DNA of 64,000 bases from the NCBI GenBank assembly GCA_946478305.1, contig CAMLBO010000006.1, positions 1-64,000 on the forward strand, read 5' to 3'. Made by a program: the position numbers and the translations under genes. Shown piece by piece: positions 35,652 to 46,342 of the stretch; the first letter of the stretch is position 1, and each line of letters opens with the position of its first letter. This DNA is from an uncultured Enterobacterales bacterium. GTDB lineage: Bacteria > Pseudomonadota > Gammaproteobacteria > Enterobacterales > Enterobacteriaceae. The notes under the pieces are model-generated. The model saw nothing but the letters and a program-made list of their open reading frames with translations. It was not told the DNA's origin and searched no databases.

Positions 35652-36773
35652 ATGCAACCTACGACACCACTTACCTTATATAAGAGCGCATTAGCTGCCG
35701 GAGAGTTCCAGGCGGATGACATTCAACTGCAGGCCGTGACCCGGCTCGAGGGAATTTATCATGCACTGCAGAGCCTTCCCGCAGCGAAAACAGCGACACC
35801 TGCTGGCCTGCTGGGCCGCCTGTTCGGTAAAAACAGTGCAAAAACTCCCCTGAGACCCGTGCAAGGCTTATATATGTGGGGGGGGGTTGGGCGAGGCAAG
35901 ACCTGGCTGATGGATCTTTTTTTCCAGACGTTGCCCGGAGAGCGCAAACTGCGGCTGCATTTCCACCGTTTCATGTTACGGGTGCATGAGCAGCTCGCGG
36001 AGCTGCAAGGACAGGAAAATCCGCTGGAAATCATCGCAGACAGCTTCAAAGCCGAAACGGACGTACTCTGTTTTGATGAGTTCTTTGTTTCCGATATTAC
36101 CGACGCCATGTTGCTGGCAACGCTGTTGCAGGCACTCTTTGCGCGTGGTATCACGCTGATTGCGACCTCCAATATCCCGCCTGACAACCTTTATCGCAAC
36201 GGATTGCAGCGTGCGCGCTTTCTGCCGGCTATCGATTTAATAAAACAGTACTGCGGCGTAATGAACGTGGATGCGGGGATTGACTACCGCCTGCGCACAT
36301 TAACTCAGGCCAATCTGTGGCTGGCTCCTTTGCAACCAGAAACCGCTGCCGCTATGCAGCACATGTTCGACAAGCTGGCGGGGCAGAAGGGCGAGGAGAG
36401 GCCGCTGTTGCAGGTTAACCATCGTCCGCTGCAGGCTATTGCCTGCGGAGATGGCGTGTTGGCGGTAGAATTCCATACTTTATGTGAAGAAGCACGCAGC
36501 CAACTGGATTACATTGTGCTGTCGAAGATTTACCACAGCGTACTGTTGCACAATGTGCCGGTAATGGGGCTGAAAGATGAAAATGCCGCGCGGCGCTTCC
36601 TGGCCCTGGTTGATGAATTCTATGAACGCCACGTCAAACTGGTGATCTCAGCCCAAACACCGATGTATGAAATTTATCAGGGTGAACGGTTGAAGTTCGA
36701 ATACCAGCGTTGCCTGTCGCGTCTGCAGGAGATGCAGAGTGAGGAGTATCTGAGGTCAGTGCATCTGCCTTGA
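35652..36773 (+). CDS. zapE: ZapE (YhcM), AFG1-type ATPase of the divisome
   Basis: ATPase that destabilises FtsZ polymers late in division; the bacterial relative of mitochondrial AFG1/LACE1. ATG 35652 (MQPTTPLTLYK) gives 373 residues; AGGGA lies upstream. A TTG nine bases earlier is a weaker choice. Walker A MWGGVGRGKTWLMD, Walker B VLCFDEFFVSD, sensor ATSNIPPDNLYR, arginine stretch NGLQRARFLPAI. YEIYQGERLKFEYQRCLSRL closes the protein as in E. coli. Confidence 0.95.
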   Translation: MQPTTPLTLYKSALAAGEFQADDIQLQAVTRLEGIYHALQSLPAAKTATPAGLLGRLFGKNSAKTPLRPVQGLYMWGGVGRGKTWLMDLFFQTLPGERKLRLHFHRFMLRVHEQLAELQGQENPLEIIADSFKAETDVLCFDEFFVSDITDAMLLATLLQALFARGITLIATSNIPPDNLYRNGLQRARFLPAIDLIKQYCGVMNVDAGIDYRLRTLTQANLWLAPLQPETAAAMQHMFDKLAGQKGEERPLLQVNHRPLQAIACGDGVLAVEFHTLCEEARSQLDYIVLSKIYHSVLLHNVPVMGLKDENAARRFLALVDEFYERHVKLVISAQTPMYEIYQGERLKFEYQRCLSRLQEMQSEEYLRSVHLP

Positions 36774-36867
36774 CCTTCAATTTGTGCTGTGGCAAAACAG
36801 GCAGGGCGATTACCCCCTGGATGACTAAACTGAATGACGCGAAATCTGCACTTTAGTCAAAAAAGGG

Positions 36868-36897
36868 TTCGATCTTTGCGGGCGACTTCTCTATAAT
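36868..36897 (+). promoter_or_regulatory. rplM-rpsI promoter
   Basis: TTCGAT (36868-36873), an 18-bp spacer and a consensus TATAAT (36892-36897). A GC-rich discriminator (CCTGCGACC) follows, as expected for a stringently controlled ribosomal protein promoter. Confidence 0.7.
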
Positions 36898-36903
36898 CCT
36901 GCG

Positions 36904-37503
<600 letters not shown>

Positions 37504-37515
37504 TCGGGATTATAG

Positions 37516-37911
<396 letters not shown>

Positions 37912-37962
37912 TTCTTTACTGCTTCGGCAGTGCAGTGTTTCGACACAAAGAACAACGCCAAA

Positions 37963-37987
37963 AACCCGGTGCTTCACCGGGTTTTTT
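37963..37987 (+). terminator. terminator of rplM-rpsI
   Basis: Perfect stem AACCCGGT (37963-37970) / ACCGGGTT (37976-37983) with loop GCTTC, preceded by AAA and followed by a T-run. Confidence 0.92.
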
Positions 37988-38292
37988 ATGCCCGCAATAC
38001 CGATAAGTCTTCACCTAATTGCTGTCTGATACACATTTCCCCACGAAATCACCTACGCCGTCCCCACAGACCGGCCAAAATCTGGTAAACTATCACACAC
38101 TTTTGTGCCTGTTCACCGGGCAGTGACTGTTGCCGCGCATCCTGGCTGGGTTTACCTTGCCAACGCCTGTTGAAGAAACGAAGGGCGAAACCACGGGACG
38201 AAACTGCTGGCTGGCAGTAAAGATGATTGTTCAGGATAGCAGCCTGACAGTTGGCTATTCGCAGATTATTCTAGATAAACTTGGAGGTTTTC
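37988..38292 (+). promoter_or_regulatory. sspA upstream region
   Basis: 305 bp without a gene. TAAACT at 38086-38091 is a candidate -10, without a convincing -35, giving a leader of roughly 190 nt. The region 38150-38220 is GC-rich and may be structured. The sspA ribosome site GGAGG is strong. No other feature seen. Confidence 0.4.
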
Positions 38293-38934
38293 ATGGCTGT
38301 CGCTGCCAACAAACGTTCGGTAATGACGCTGTTTTCTGGCTCGACCGACATTTTTAGCCATCAAGTACGTATCGTACTGGCGGAAAAAGGTGTCAGTGTT
38401 GAGATCGAGCAGGTTGAGATGGATCGCCTGCCGCAGGATCTTATTGACCTCAACCCCTATCGCACCGTTCCAACGCTGGTCGATCGCGAGCTGACGTTGT
38501 TTGAATCACGCATCATCATGGAATATCTTGATGAGCGTTTCCCGCATCCTCCTTTGATGCCTGTTTACCCGGTTGCCCGTGGTGAAAGCCGTCTGATGAT
38601 GCATCGCATCGAAAACGACTGGTACTCACTGCTGCGCCAGATTGAGCAAGGTAACGCGCAGGAAGCTGACGCAGCGCGTAAGCAACTGCGTGAAGAGTTG
38701 TTGGCGATTGCGCCAATCTTCTCTTATATGCCTTACTTCAAAAGCGAAGAGTTCAGCCTGGTTGACTGTTATCTGGCCCCGCTGTTATGGCGTCTGCCTG
38801 AGTTGGGTATTGAGCTGTCGGGTACCGGTTCTAAAGAGCTGAAAGGCTACATGACCCGCGTATTCGAGCGCGATGCTTTCCTGGCTTCTCTTACCGAACC
38901 CGAGCGCGAAATGCGTTTGCACACCCGGGGCTAA
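38293..38934 (+). CDS. sspA: stringent starvation protein A
   Basis: GST-fold RNA polymerase-associated protein induced by starvation; reduces H-NS effects and helps acid tolerance and, in phage P1, late transcription. ATG 38293 with GGAGG upstream gives 213 residues (E. coli 212). MAVAANKRSVMTLFSGSTDI, QVRIVLAEKGVSVEIEQVEM and the RNAP-contact region around PHPPLMPVYPVARGESRLMM are conserved. Glutathione catalytic residues are absent, as usual. sspB follows. Confidence 0.96.
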   Translation: MAVAANKRSVMTLFSGSTDIFSHQVRIVLAEKGVSVEIEQVEMDRLPQDLIDLNPYRTVPTLVDRELTLFESRIIMEYLDERFPHPPLMPVYPVARGESRLMMHRIENDWYSLLRQIEQGNAQEADAARKQLREELLAIAPIFSYMPYFKSEEFSLVDCYLAPLLWRLPELGIELSGTGSKELKGYMTRVFERDAFLASLTEPEREMRLHTRG

Positions 38935-38937
38935 AGC

Positions 38938-39441
38938 ATGGAGATGACCGACATGTCTCCGCGCCGTCCGTACCTGTTGCGGGCGTTTTATGACTGGTTG
39001 CTCGATAACCAGTTAACGCCGCATCTGGTCGTAGACGTAACGATGCCCGGCGTAATGGTGCCGATGGAGTTCGCCCGTGATGGTCAGATAGTCCTGAACG
39101 TTGCGCCGCGCGCCGTTGGTAATCTCGAATTGGGTAACGATGATGTTCGCTTTAACGCCCGTTTTGGTGGCGTTCCGCGTAATGTGTTCGTGCCTATCGC
39201 TGCGGTACTGGCCATTTATGCCCGTGAAAATGGTGCCGGAACGATGTTCGAGCCTGAACCCGCCTATGAGTCAGAAGGGGCATTCGAAGGGCACAACGAC
39301 GACGATAACAAAGATCCTGCCTCAGCACCGACCATGTCAGTCATTGATGGTGATTTGCCAGACGTCGCTGAAGAGGGTCCGGATGATGAACCGCCGCCAC
39401 CGCCTCGTGGTGGACGGCCATCTTTGCGTGTTGTGAAGTAA
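38938..39441 (+). CDS. sspB: SspB, ClpXP adaptor for ssrA-tagged proteins
   Basis: Dimeric adaptor that binds ssrA tags and RseA fragments and tethers them to ClpX. 167 residues. The folded N-terminal substrate-binding domain (SPRRPYLLRAFYDWLLDNQL to LAIYARENGAGTMFEPE) is followed by a long acidic flexible linker. The C-terminal ClpX-binding motif GGRPSLRVVK is intact. The start is 3 bp after the sspA stop, so the two are co-translated. Linker length and acidity differ little from E. coli. Confidence 0.96.
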   Translation: MEMTDMSPRRPYLLRAFYDWLLDNQLTPHLVVDVTMPGVMVPMEFARDGQIVLNVAPRAVGNLELGNDDVRFNARFGGVPRNVFVPIAAVLAIYARENGAGTMFEPEPAYESEGAFEGHNDDDNKDPASAPTMSVIDGDLPDVAEEGPDDEPPPPPRGGRPSLRVVK

Positions 39442-39464
39442 GTTTTCACACAGTCGTACGAGAT

Positions 39465-39494
39465 AAACCCTGCATTCCGGTGCGGGGTTTTTTA
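39465..39494 (+). terminator. terminator of sspAB
   Basis: AAACCCTGCA (39465-39474) pairs with TGCGGGGTTT (39481-39490), one T-G pair, followed by TTTT. Confidence 0.88.
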
Positions 39495-39530
39495 TTGCCT
39501 GCGAAAAGAGAAATCAGCCTTTTTGCCAAT

Positions 39531-39558
39531 AAAAAAAGGCCGCTTTTGCGGCCTTTTT
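39531..39558. terminator. bidirectional terminator, mainly for gltD
   Basis: Stem GGCCGC (39538-39543) / GCGGCC (39548-39553) around TTTT, with seven A before and five T after. It lies 15 bp beyond the gltD stop and backs up the sspAB terminator. Confidence 0.88.
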
Positions 39559-39573
39559 CACAGCGGGATGTCA

Positions 39574-41001
<1,428 letters not shown>

Positions 41002-44000
41002 TTACTGCGCTTGTACCCGCAGCTCAGCTGCGGAACGACTACGGTGACCCAACAATGCTTTGACATCACTGGACTTCGGTTTTACCAGGGCAAATTTCGG
41101 TGCCCATTGCGGCCAGTTCGCCAAAATCTCTTCACCACGGGTCGATGCGGTCAACTGTACGTGTTCGGTGATCAAACCGCGCAGATGCTCCTCATGGATG
41201 GCCAGCTCTTCAACGTCGAGCACCTCAACCAATTCCGGGTTAACACGTTTACGGAATTCACCGTCTTCGTCGAGAACGTAGGCGAAGCCCCCGGTCATAC
41301 CAGCACCGAAGTTAACGCCAGTCTTGCCCAGTACGCAGACAATACCGCCGGTCATGTATTCACAACCGTTGTCGCCAATGCCTTCCACCACGGTGATAGC
41401 ACCGGAGTTACGCACCGCGAAACGCTCGCCCGCACGGCCCGCGGCAAACAGTTTGCCGCCGGTGGCTCCGTACAGACAGGTATTACCGATAATGCTGGCT
41501 TCATGGCTGCGGAATGCTGAACCGATCGGAGGGCGAATGGCAATACGGCCACCGGCCATGCCTTTGCCCACGTAGTCGTTGGCGTCGCCTGTCAGCATCA
41601 GATCCACACCACCGGCGTTCCAGACGCCGAAGCTCTGGCCTGCTGTACCGTTGAAGTTGATGCGTACCGGGTCAGCGGCCATGCCCTGATCGCCGTGTTT
41701 CTCAGCAATCGCGCCGGACAACAGTGCGCCGACGGAGCGGTCGGTATTACGGATATCGAAGAAGAACGCTTTGCTCTGTTTCGAATCAATATGCGGTGCT
41801 GCCTGGTCCAAAATATCTTTGTTCAACTGGCCTTTATCGAACGGAGGATTACTCTCGGTACAATACACTGCTTTGCCCGGATGCGGTGTGGCGGTTGCCA
41901 GCAGCGCAGAGAGGTCGAGCTTGTTTTGCTTGGCGGTGAAGCCGTCCAGTTCGAGCAGCAGATCTGTACGGCCAATCAGGTCCACCAGTTGACTGATGCC
42001 CAGCTCCGCCATGATTTCACGGGTTTCCTGTGCGATAAACTTGAAGTAGTTAGTCACACGTTCTGGCAGGCCGTGGTAATGGTTACGGCGCAGTTTGTCA
42101 TCCTGAGTTGCCACGCCAGTGGCGCAGTTGTTCAGGTGGCAAATACGCAGGTATTTACAACCGAGCGCGACCATCGGGCCGGTACCAAAACCGAAGCTTT
42201 CTGCACCCAGAATCGCCGCTTTAATGATGTCAGCCCCGGTTTTCAGGCCACCATCCACCTGCAAACGAATTTTGTGACGCAAACCGTTAGCGACCAGCGC
42301 CTGCTGAGTCTCTACCAGACCGAGCTCCCACGGACAACCGGCATATTTCACCGACGACAGCGGGCTTGCGCCGGTGCCACCGTCGTAACCGGCGATAGTG
42401 ATGAGATCGGCATAGGCTTTCGCCACGCCGGTGGCAATGGTGCCTACTCCTGGCTCGGAGACCAGTTTCACCGAGATCATGGCTTTCGGATTGACCTGTT
42501 TCAGGTCAAAAATCAGCTGAGCCAGATCTTCGATGGAATAAATATCGTGGTGAGGTGGAGGGGAGATCAGCGTCACGCCCGGCACGGAGTAACGCAGTTT
42601 CGCGATGTATGGCGTCACTTTATCACCCGGCAACTGGCCACCTTCGCCTGGCTTGGCACCCTGTGCCACTTTGATCTGGATAACGTCAGCATTCACCAGA
42701 TACGCCGGGGTTACACCGAAACGGCCTGAAGCTACCTGCTTGATGCGCGACACTTTGTTGGTGCCATAACGCGCCGGGTCTTCGCCGCCTTCCCCTGAGT
42801 TAGAACGCCCGCCGATGCTGTTCATCGCTTCAGCCAGAGATTCATGCGCTTCCGGACTGAGCGCGCCGATAGACATCGCGGCGGTATCGAAACGGGTGAA
42901 CAGACCCTCGGCAGGCTCAACTTGATCCACCGGGATCGGCTGACCTTTCGGGGTGATCTGCAGCAGATCGCGCAGTGCTGCCACCGGGCGTTCGTTCACC
43001 AGTTTGGCATATTGCTGATAGTCGCTGTACTCACCGCTTTTCACTGCGGCTTGCAGGGTGTTCACCACATCCGGGTTGTAAGCGTGGTATTCGCCACCAT
43101 AGACGTATTTCAGCAGGCCACCCTGATCCAGCGTCTTGCGTTTAAGCCAGGCACGTTTGGAGAGGTTTAACAGGTCCTGCTCGAAGTCGTTGTAGCTTGC
43201 GCCACCGATACGACTGACCACGCCCTGGAAACAGGTATTGCACAGTTGTTTGTGCAGGCCGACCGCTTCAAACAGCTGCGAGCAGCGGTAAGAGGCCACG
43301 GTCGAAATACCCATTTTGGACATGATTTTGTACAGGCCTTTGTTGATGCCGTTACGGTAATTCAGCATCACTTCACGGTATTTTTTATCAATAACCTGGG
43401 TGTCGACCAGTTTGGCGAGTGTTTCGTAGGCCAGATAGGGGTAAACCGCAGTAGCACCAAAGCCTAGCAGCACGGCAAAGTGGTGCGGGTCACGGGCACT
43501 GGCAGTTTCAACAATGATGTTGGCGTCGCAACGCAGGTTTTTCTCAACCAAGCGGCGTTGTAGCGCACCAACAGCCATCGGGGCAGGCAGAGGTAAACGG
43601 TTCGGCGCGATATTGCGGTCAGACAACACCAGTAAGACGGCACCGTCACGCACTTTTTGCTCGCCTTCGTCGCACAGTTTGGCAACGAACGCTTCCATAT
43701 CTTGTTCTGTCGGATCGTAAGTCAGATCCAGCGTGTCTGCGCGATAGTATTTGCTGTCCAGCGTGGTGAGCTGTTTGAAGTCAGACCACAACAGGATTGG
43801 CGATTTAAAGCTCAGACGGTGCGCCTGACCTTCGGCTTCGCAGAACACATTCATCTCGCGGCCAATGCTGGTCGCCAGTGACATCACGTGTGCTTCGCGT
43901 AGCGGATCGATTGGCGGGTTGGTGACCTGTGCAAACTGCTGACGGAAGTAGTCATAGATAATGCGCGGACGACTGGAAAGCACGGCGAATGGGGTGTCGT

Positions 44001-45459
44001 CGCCCATAGAACCGACCGCTTCCTGGCCGTTTTCACCCAGCACCCGCAGGATCTGGTCCAGCTCTTCGCTGCTGTAACCAAACTGCTTCTGGAAGGTTTC
44101 AAGTTGGGTATCGTCCAGCTCACGGCTGCCGACTTGATCGTCTGAGAGATCTTCGAACGGGACCAGACGCTGAACGTTTTTCTCCATCCACTCTTTATAC
44201 GGATGGCGGCCTTTCAGGTCGTTATCCGTCTCTGCCGAGTGGTGGATCTTCCCACTGCGGGTATCGATAACCATCAGTTCGCCCGGTCCGACTCGGCCTT
44301 TTTCGACCACTTCATCCGGCTGGTAATCCCAGATCCCTACTTCAGACGCGCAGGTGATTAGCTTGTCTTTGGTGATGACATAGCGGGCAGGGCGCAGACC
44401 ATTACGGTCGAGGTTACAGGCGGCATAGCGGCCGTCTGACATCACGATACCTGCCGGGCCGTCCCACGGCTCCATATGCATGGAGTTAAAGTCGAAGAAG
44501 GCACGCAGGTCGTTGTCCATGTCCGGGTTCTGCTGCCAGGCCGGTGGCACCAATAAACGCATGGCACGCAGCAAGTCCATACCGCCGGCCAGGAACAGTT
44601 CCAGCATGTTATCCAACGAGCTGGAGTCTGAACCGGTTTCGTTAACAAACGGCGCGGCATCCTGCAGATCGGGGATCAGTGGCGTTTTGAATTTATAACC
44701 ACGGGCACGCGCCCATTGGCGGTTACCGGCAATGGTGTTGATTTCGCCGTTGTGCGCCAGATAGCGGAACGGCTGCGCCAGCGGCCAGCGTGGCACGGTA
44801 TTGGTGGAGAAGCGCTGGTGGAACAGGCAAATGGCCGATTCCAGACGCAGATCCGCCAGATCCAGATAGAAACGCGGTAGATCGGCCGGCATACACAAGC
44901 CTTTATAGATCGTCACCACGTTAGAGAAACTACAGACGTAGAAGTCTTTGTCGGTAATGCGCTTTTCGATACGACGACGCGCCATATAGAGGCGGCGTTC
45001 CATATCACGCGGACGCCAGCCGGCAGGCGCGTTAACAAAAATTTGTTCGATGCGGGGCAGGGAGGAGAGCGCTATTTCACCGAGAACGTCAGGGTTCGTC
45101 GGCACGTCGCGCCAGCCGACCACGGACAGCGTTTCGTTTTGCAGTTCTTCCTCAACAATGCGGCGGCTCGCGGCGGCTTCTTCTTCATCTTTGCTGAGGA
45201 ATATCATGCCAACGGCGTAATTCTTCGCCAGACGCCAGCCACGCTCTTCGGCAACCATGCGGAAGAAGCGGTCAGGTTTCTGCAAAAGCAGGCCACAACC
45301 GTCGCCGGTCTTGCCATCGGCAAGAATAGCACCACGGTGTTGCATACGGGCCAGTGCGTGAATCGCTGTACGCACGACCTTATGGCTAGGTTCGCCTTCT
45401 ATATGGGCGATCAGGCCGAAACCACAGTTGTCCCTCTCAAGGGATTTATCGTACAACAT
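41002..45459 (-). CDS. gltB: glutamate synthase large subunit
   Basis: Alpha subunit of NADPH-GOGAT: glutamine amidotransferase, ammonia tunnel and FMN/3Fe-4S synthase site. ATG 45459 (MLYDKSLERDNCGFG) with GGGGAGG upstream gives 1485 residues. Removal of 11 residues exposes the catalytic Cys12, as in E. coli. The open frame continues 41 codons further upstream without family similarity. 3Fe-4S cysteines lie in CKYLRICHLNNCATGVATQ, and the FMN region in GYDGGTGASPLSSVKYAG. C-terminal beta-helix with GNTCLYGATGGKLFAAGRAG. Likely under Lrp control from the long upstream region. Confidence 0.97.
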   Translation of the reverse strand: MLYDKSLERDNCGFGLIAHIEGEPSHKVVRTAIHALARMQHRGAILADGKTGDGCGLLLQKPDRFFRMVAEERGWRLAKNYAVGMIFLSKDEEEAAASRRIVEEELQNETLSVVGWRDVPTNPDVLGEIALSSLPRIEQIFVNAPAGWRPRDMERRLYMARRRIEKRITDKDFYVCSFSNVVTIYKGLCMPADLPRFYLDLADLRLESAICLFHQRFSTNTVPRWPLAQPFRYLAHNGEINTIAGNRQWARARGYKFKTPLIPDLQDAAPFVNETGSDSSSLDNMLELFLAGGMDLLRAMRLLVPPAWQQNPDMDNDLRAFFDFNSMHMEPWDGPAGIVMSDGRYAACNLDRNGLRPARYVITKDKLITCASEVGIWDYQPDEVVEKGRVGPGELMVIDTRSGKIHHSAETDNDLKGRHPYKEWMEKNVQRLVPFEDLSDDQVGSRELDDTQLETFQKQFGYSSEELDQILRVLGENGQEAVGSMGDDTPFAVLSSRPRIIYDYFRQQFAQVTNPPIDPLREAHVMSLATSIGREMNVFCEAEGQAHRLSFKSPILLWSDFKQLTTLDSKYYRADTLDLTYDPTEQDMEAFVAKLCDEGEQKVRDGAVLLVLSDRNIAPNRLPLPAPMAVGALQRRLVEKNLRCDANIIVETASARDPHHFAVLLGFGATAVYPYLAYETLAKLVDTQVIDKKYREVMLNYRNGINKGLYKIMSKMGISTVASYRCSQLFEAVGLHKQLCNTCFQGVVSRIGGASYNDFEQDLLNLSKRAWLKRKTLDQGGLLKYVYGGEYHAYNPDVVNTLQAAVKSGEYSDYQQYAKLVNERPVAALRDLLQITPKGQPIPVDQVEPAEGLFTRFDTAAMSIGALSPEAHESLAEAMNSIGGRSNSGEGGEDPARYGTNKVSRIKQVASGRFGVTPAYLVNADVIQIKVAQGAKPGEGGQLPGDKVTPYIAKLRYSVPGVTLISPPPHHDIYSIEDLAQLIFDLKQVNPKAMISVKLVSEPGVGTIATGVAKAYADLITIAGYDGGTGASPLSSVKYAGCPWELGLVETQQALVANGLRHKIRLQVDGGLKTGADIIKAAILGAESFGFGTGPMVALGCKYLRICHLNNCATGVATQDDKLRRNHYHGLPERVTNYFKFIAQETREIMAELGISQLVDLIGRTDLLLELDGFTAKQNKLDLSALLATATPHPGKAVYCTESNPPFDKGQLNKDILDQAAPHIDSKQSKAFFFDIRNTDRSVGALLSGAIAEKHGDQGMAADPVRINFNGTAGQSFGVWNAGGVDLMLTGDANDYVGKGMAGGRIAIRPPIGSAFRSHEASIIGNTCLYGATGGKLFAAGRAGERFAVRNSGAITVVEGIGDNGCEYMTGGIVCVLGKTGVNFGAGMTGGFAYVLDEDGEFRKRVNPELVEVLDVEELAIHEEHLRGLITEHVQLTASTRGEEILANWPQWAPKFALVKPKSSDVKALLGHRSRSAAELRVQAQ

Positions 45460-46342
45460 ATTCGTGAACCTCCCCAGGCTCTGCGAGACTCTCACACCTA
45501 TTGCGAGGGGGCTTTTAGACAAGGAGGGCTCACATTTTCGCGCACTCTTGCGGTGCGTTGAATGCCTGAGTTTCCCGGTCAAAGGCCCCTCGTGACGGTT
45601 CTCACAAGTGGTGGTTGACTTGTTTTTATGAGGGAGTCTTCAATTACTGCATAATTATGACGAGTGGTACACCCGTCGAGATTGCTTCCAGCGGACTTCC
45701 AACTTAGCGAGAAAGCACAGGGAGGTCAAATACGGATTTAAGTGATAACGAAAATACGTAAAATCTATCTATGTAAATGATTTTAATGTGTTTATTGCTG
45801 TTTTTTAGCCCCTGACTTCAATAAGGTTTGTACCCTGAAGTGTGAGCTGTCTCACTGTCCTGATGGGGCGCTAACTGTGCACCGTGCTGGAAGTGGTCAT
45901 TATCGTAGTGTTTTATACTGATAAATCGCCGCCGCATGTGCTTTGTGACTGTTTTTAACCAGACAGTAATAATGTACTAAGAGGGTCACGATAATAAGAA
46001 TTATTCATACCCCGCCAAGTGATTTTATTTGCATTAATAATGAATAGTTATTCTTTGAGTGAGCAGGGTAGAAGAGGTTGTTTTTGACAGGCAATGGCGT
46101 AAAGCCTGAGAAGATTAAGGACCTGGCCGATTCAGACCGGGCGGTATTAGTAATATCCCGTCGGTGATTAGTCAATATCTGCACGTATTTAAGCCCTGAT
46201 GCACTATAGCGAGCCCCTCAACGGTGCAGGCTATAACGTGGCTCACATTGTTAATGCCCCACGTCCCCGCTGACTCATCCCGGGCTTATCTGAGCGTGTA
46301 AATGCGGTATGATTCGAACGTCTTCGTCTTTAGGGAATCGTT
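45460..46342. promoter_or_regulatory. 883-bp divergent gltB-arcB regulatory region
   Basis: No supported gene. The part nearest gltB (45590-46080) has several AT-rich stretches, which fits the far-upstream Lrp and IHF sites known for E. coli gltBDF, but no single site can be assigned by eye. An imperfect dyad GGGCGGTATTA/GTAATATCCC lies at about 46139-46160. The sequence 46190-46300 is mixed and ends with the arcB promoter. In E. coli the yhcC gene sits in this interval; it is absent here. Confidence 0.55.
46286..46313 (+). promoter_or_regulatory. candidate arcB promoter
   Basis: TTATCT (46286-46291), 16-bp spacer, TATGAT (46308-46313). It would give a leader of about 20 nt, with AGGGA as ribosome site before ATG 46343. 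Confidence 0.45.

Noticed and set aside
41695-42729. 344-codon frame antisense to gltB
   Set aside because: Shadow of a highly biased essential gene; no ribosome site and no recognisable family.
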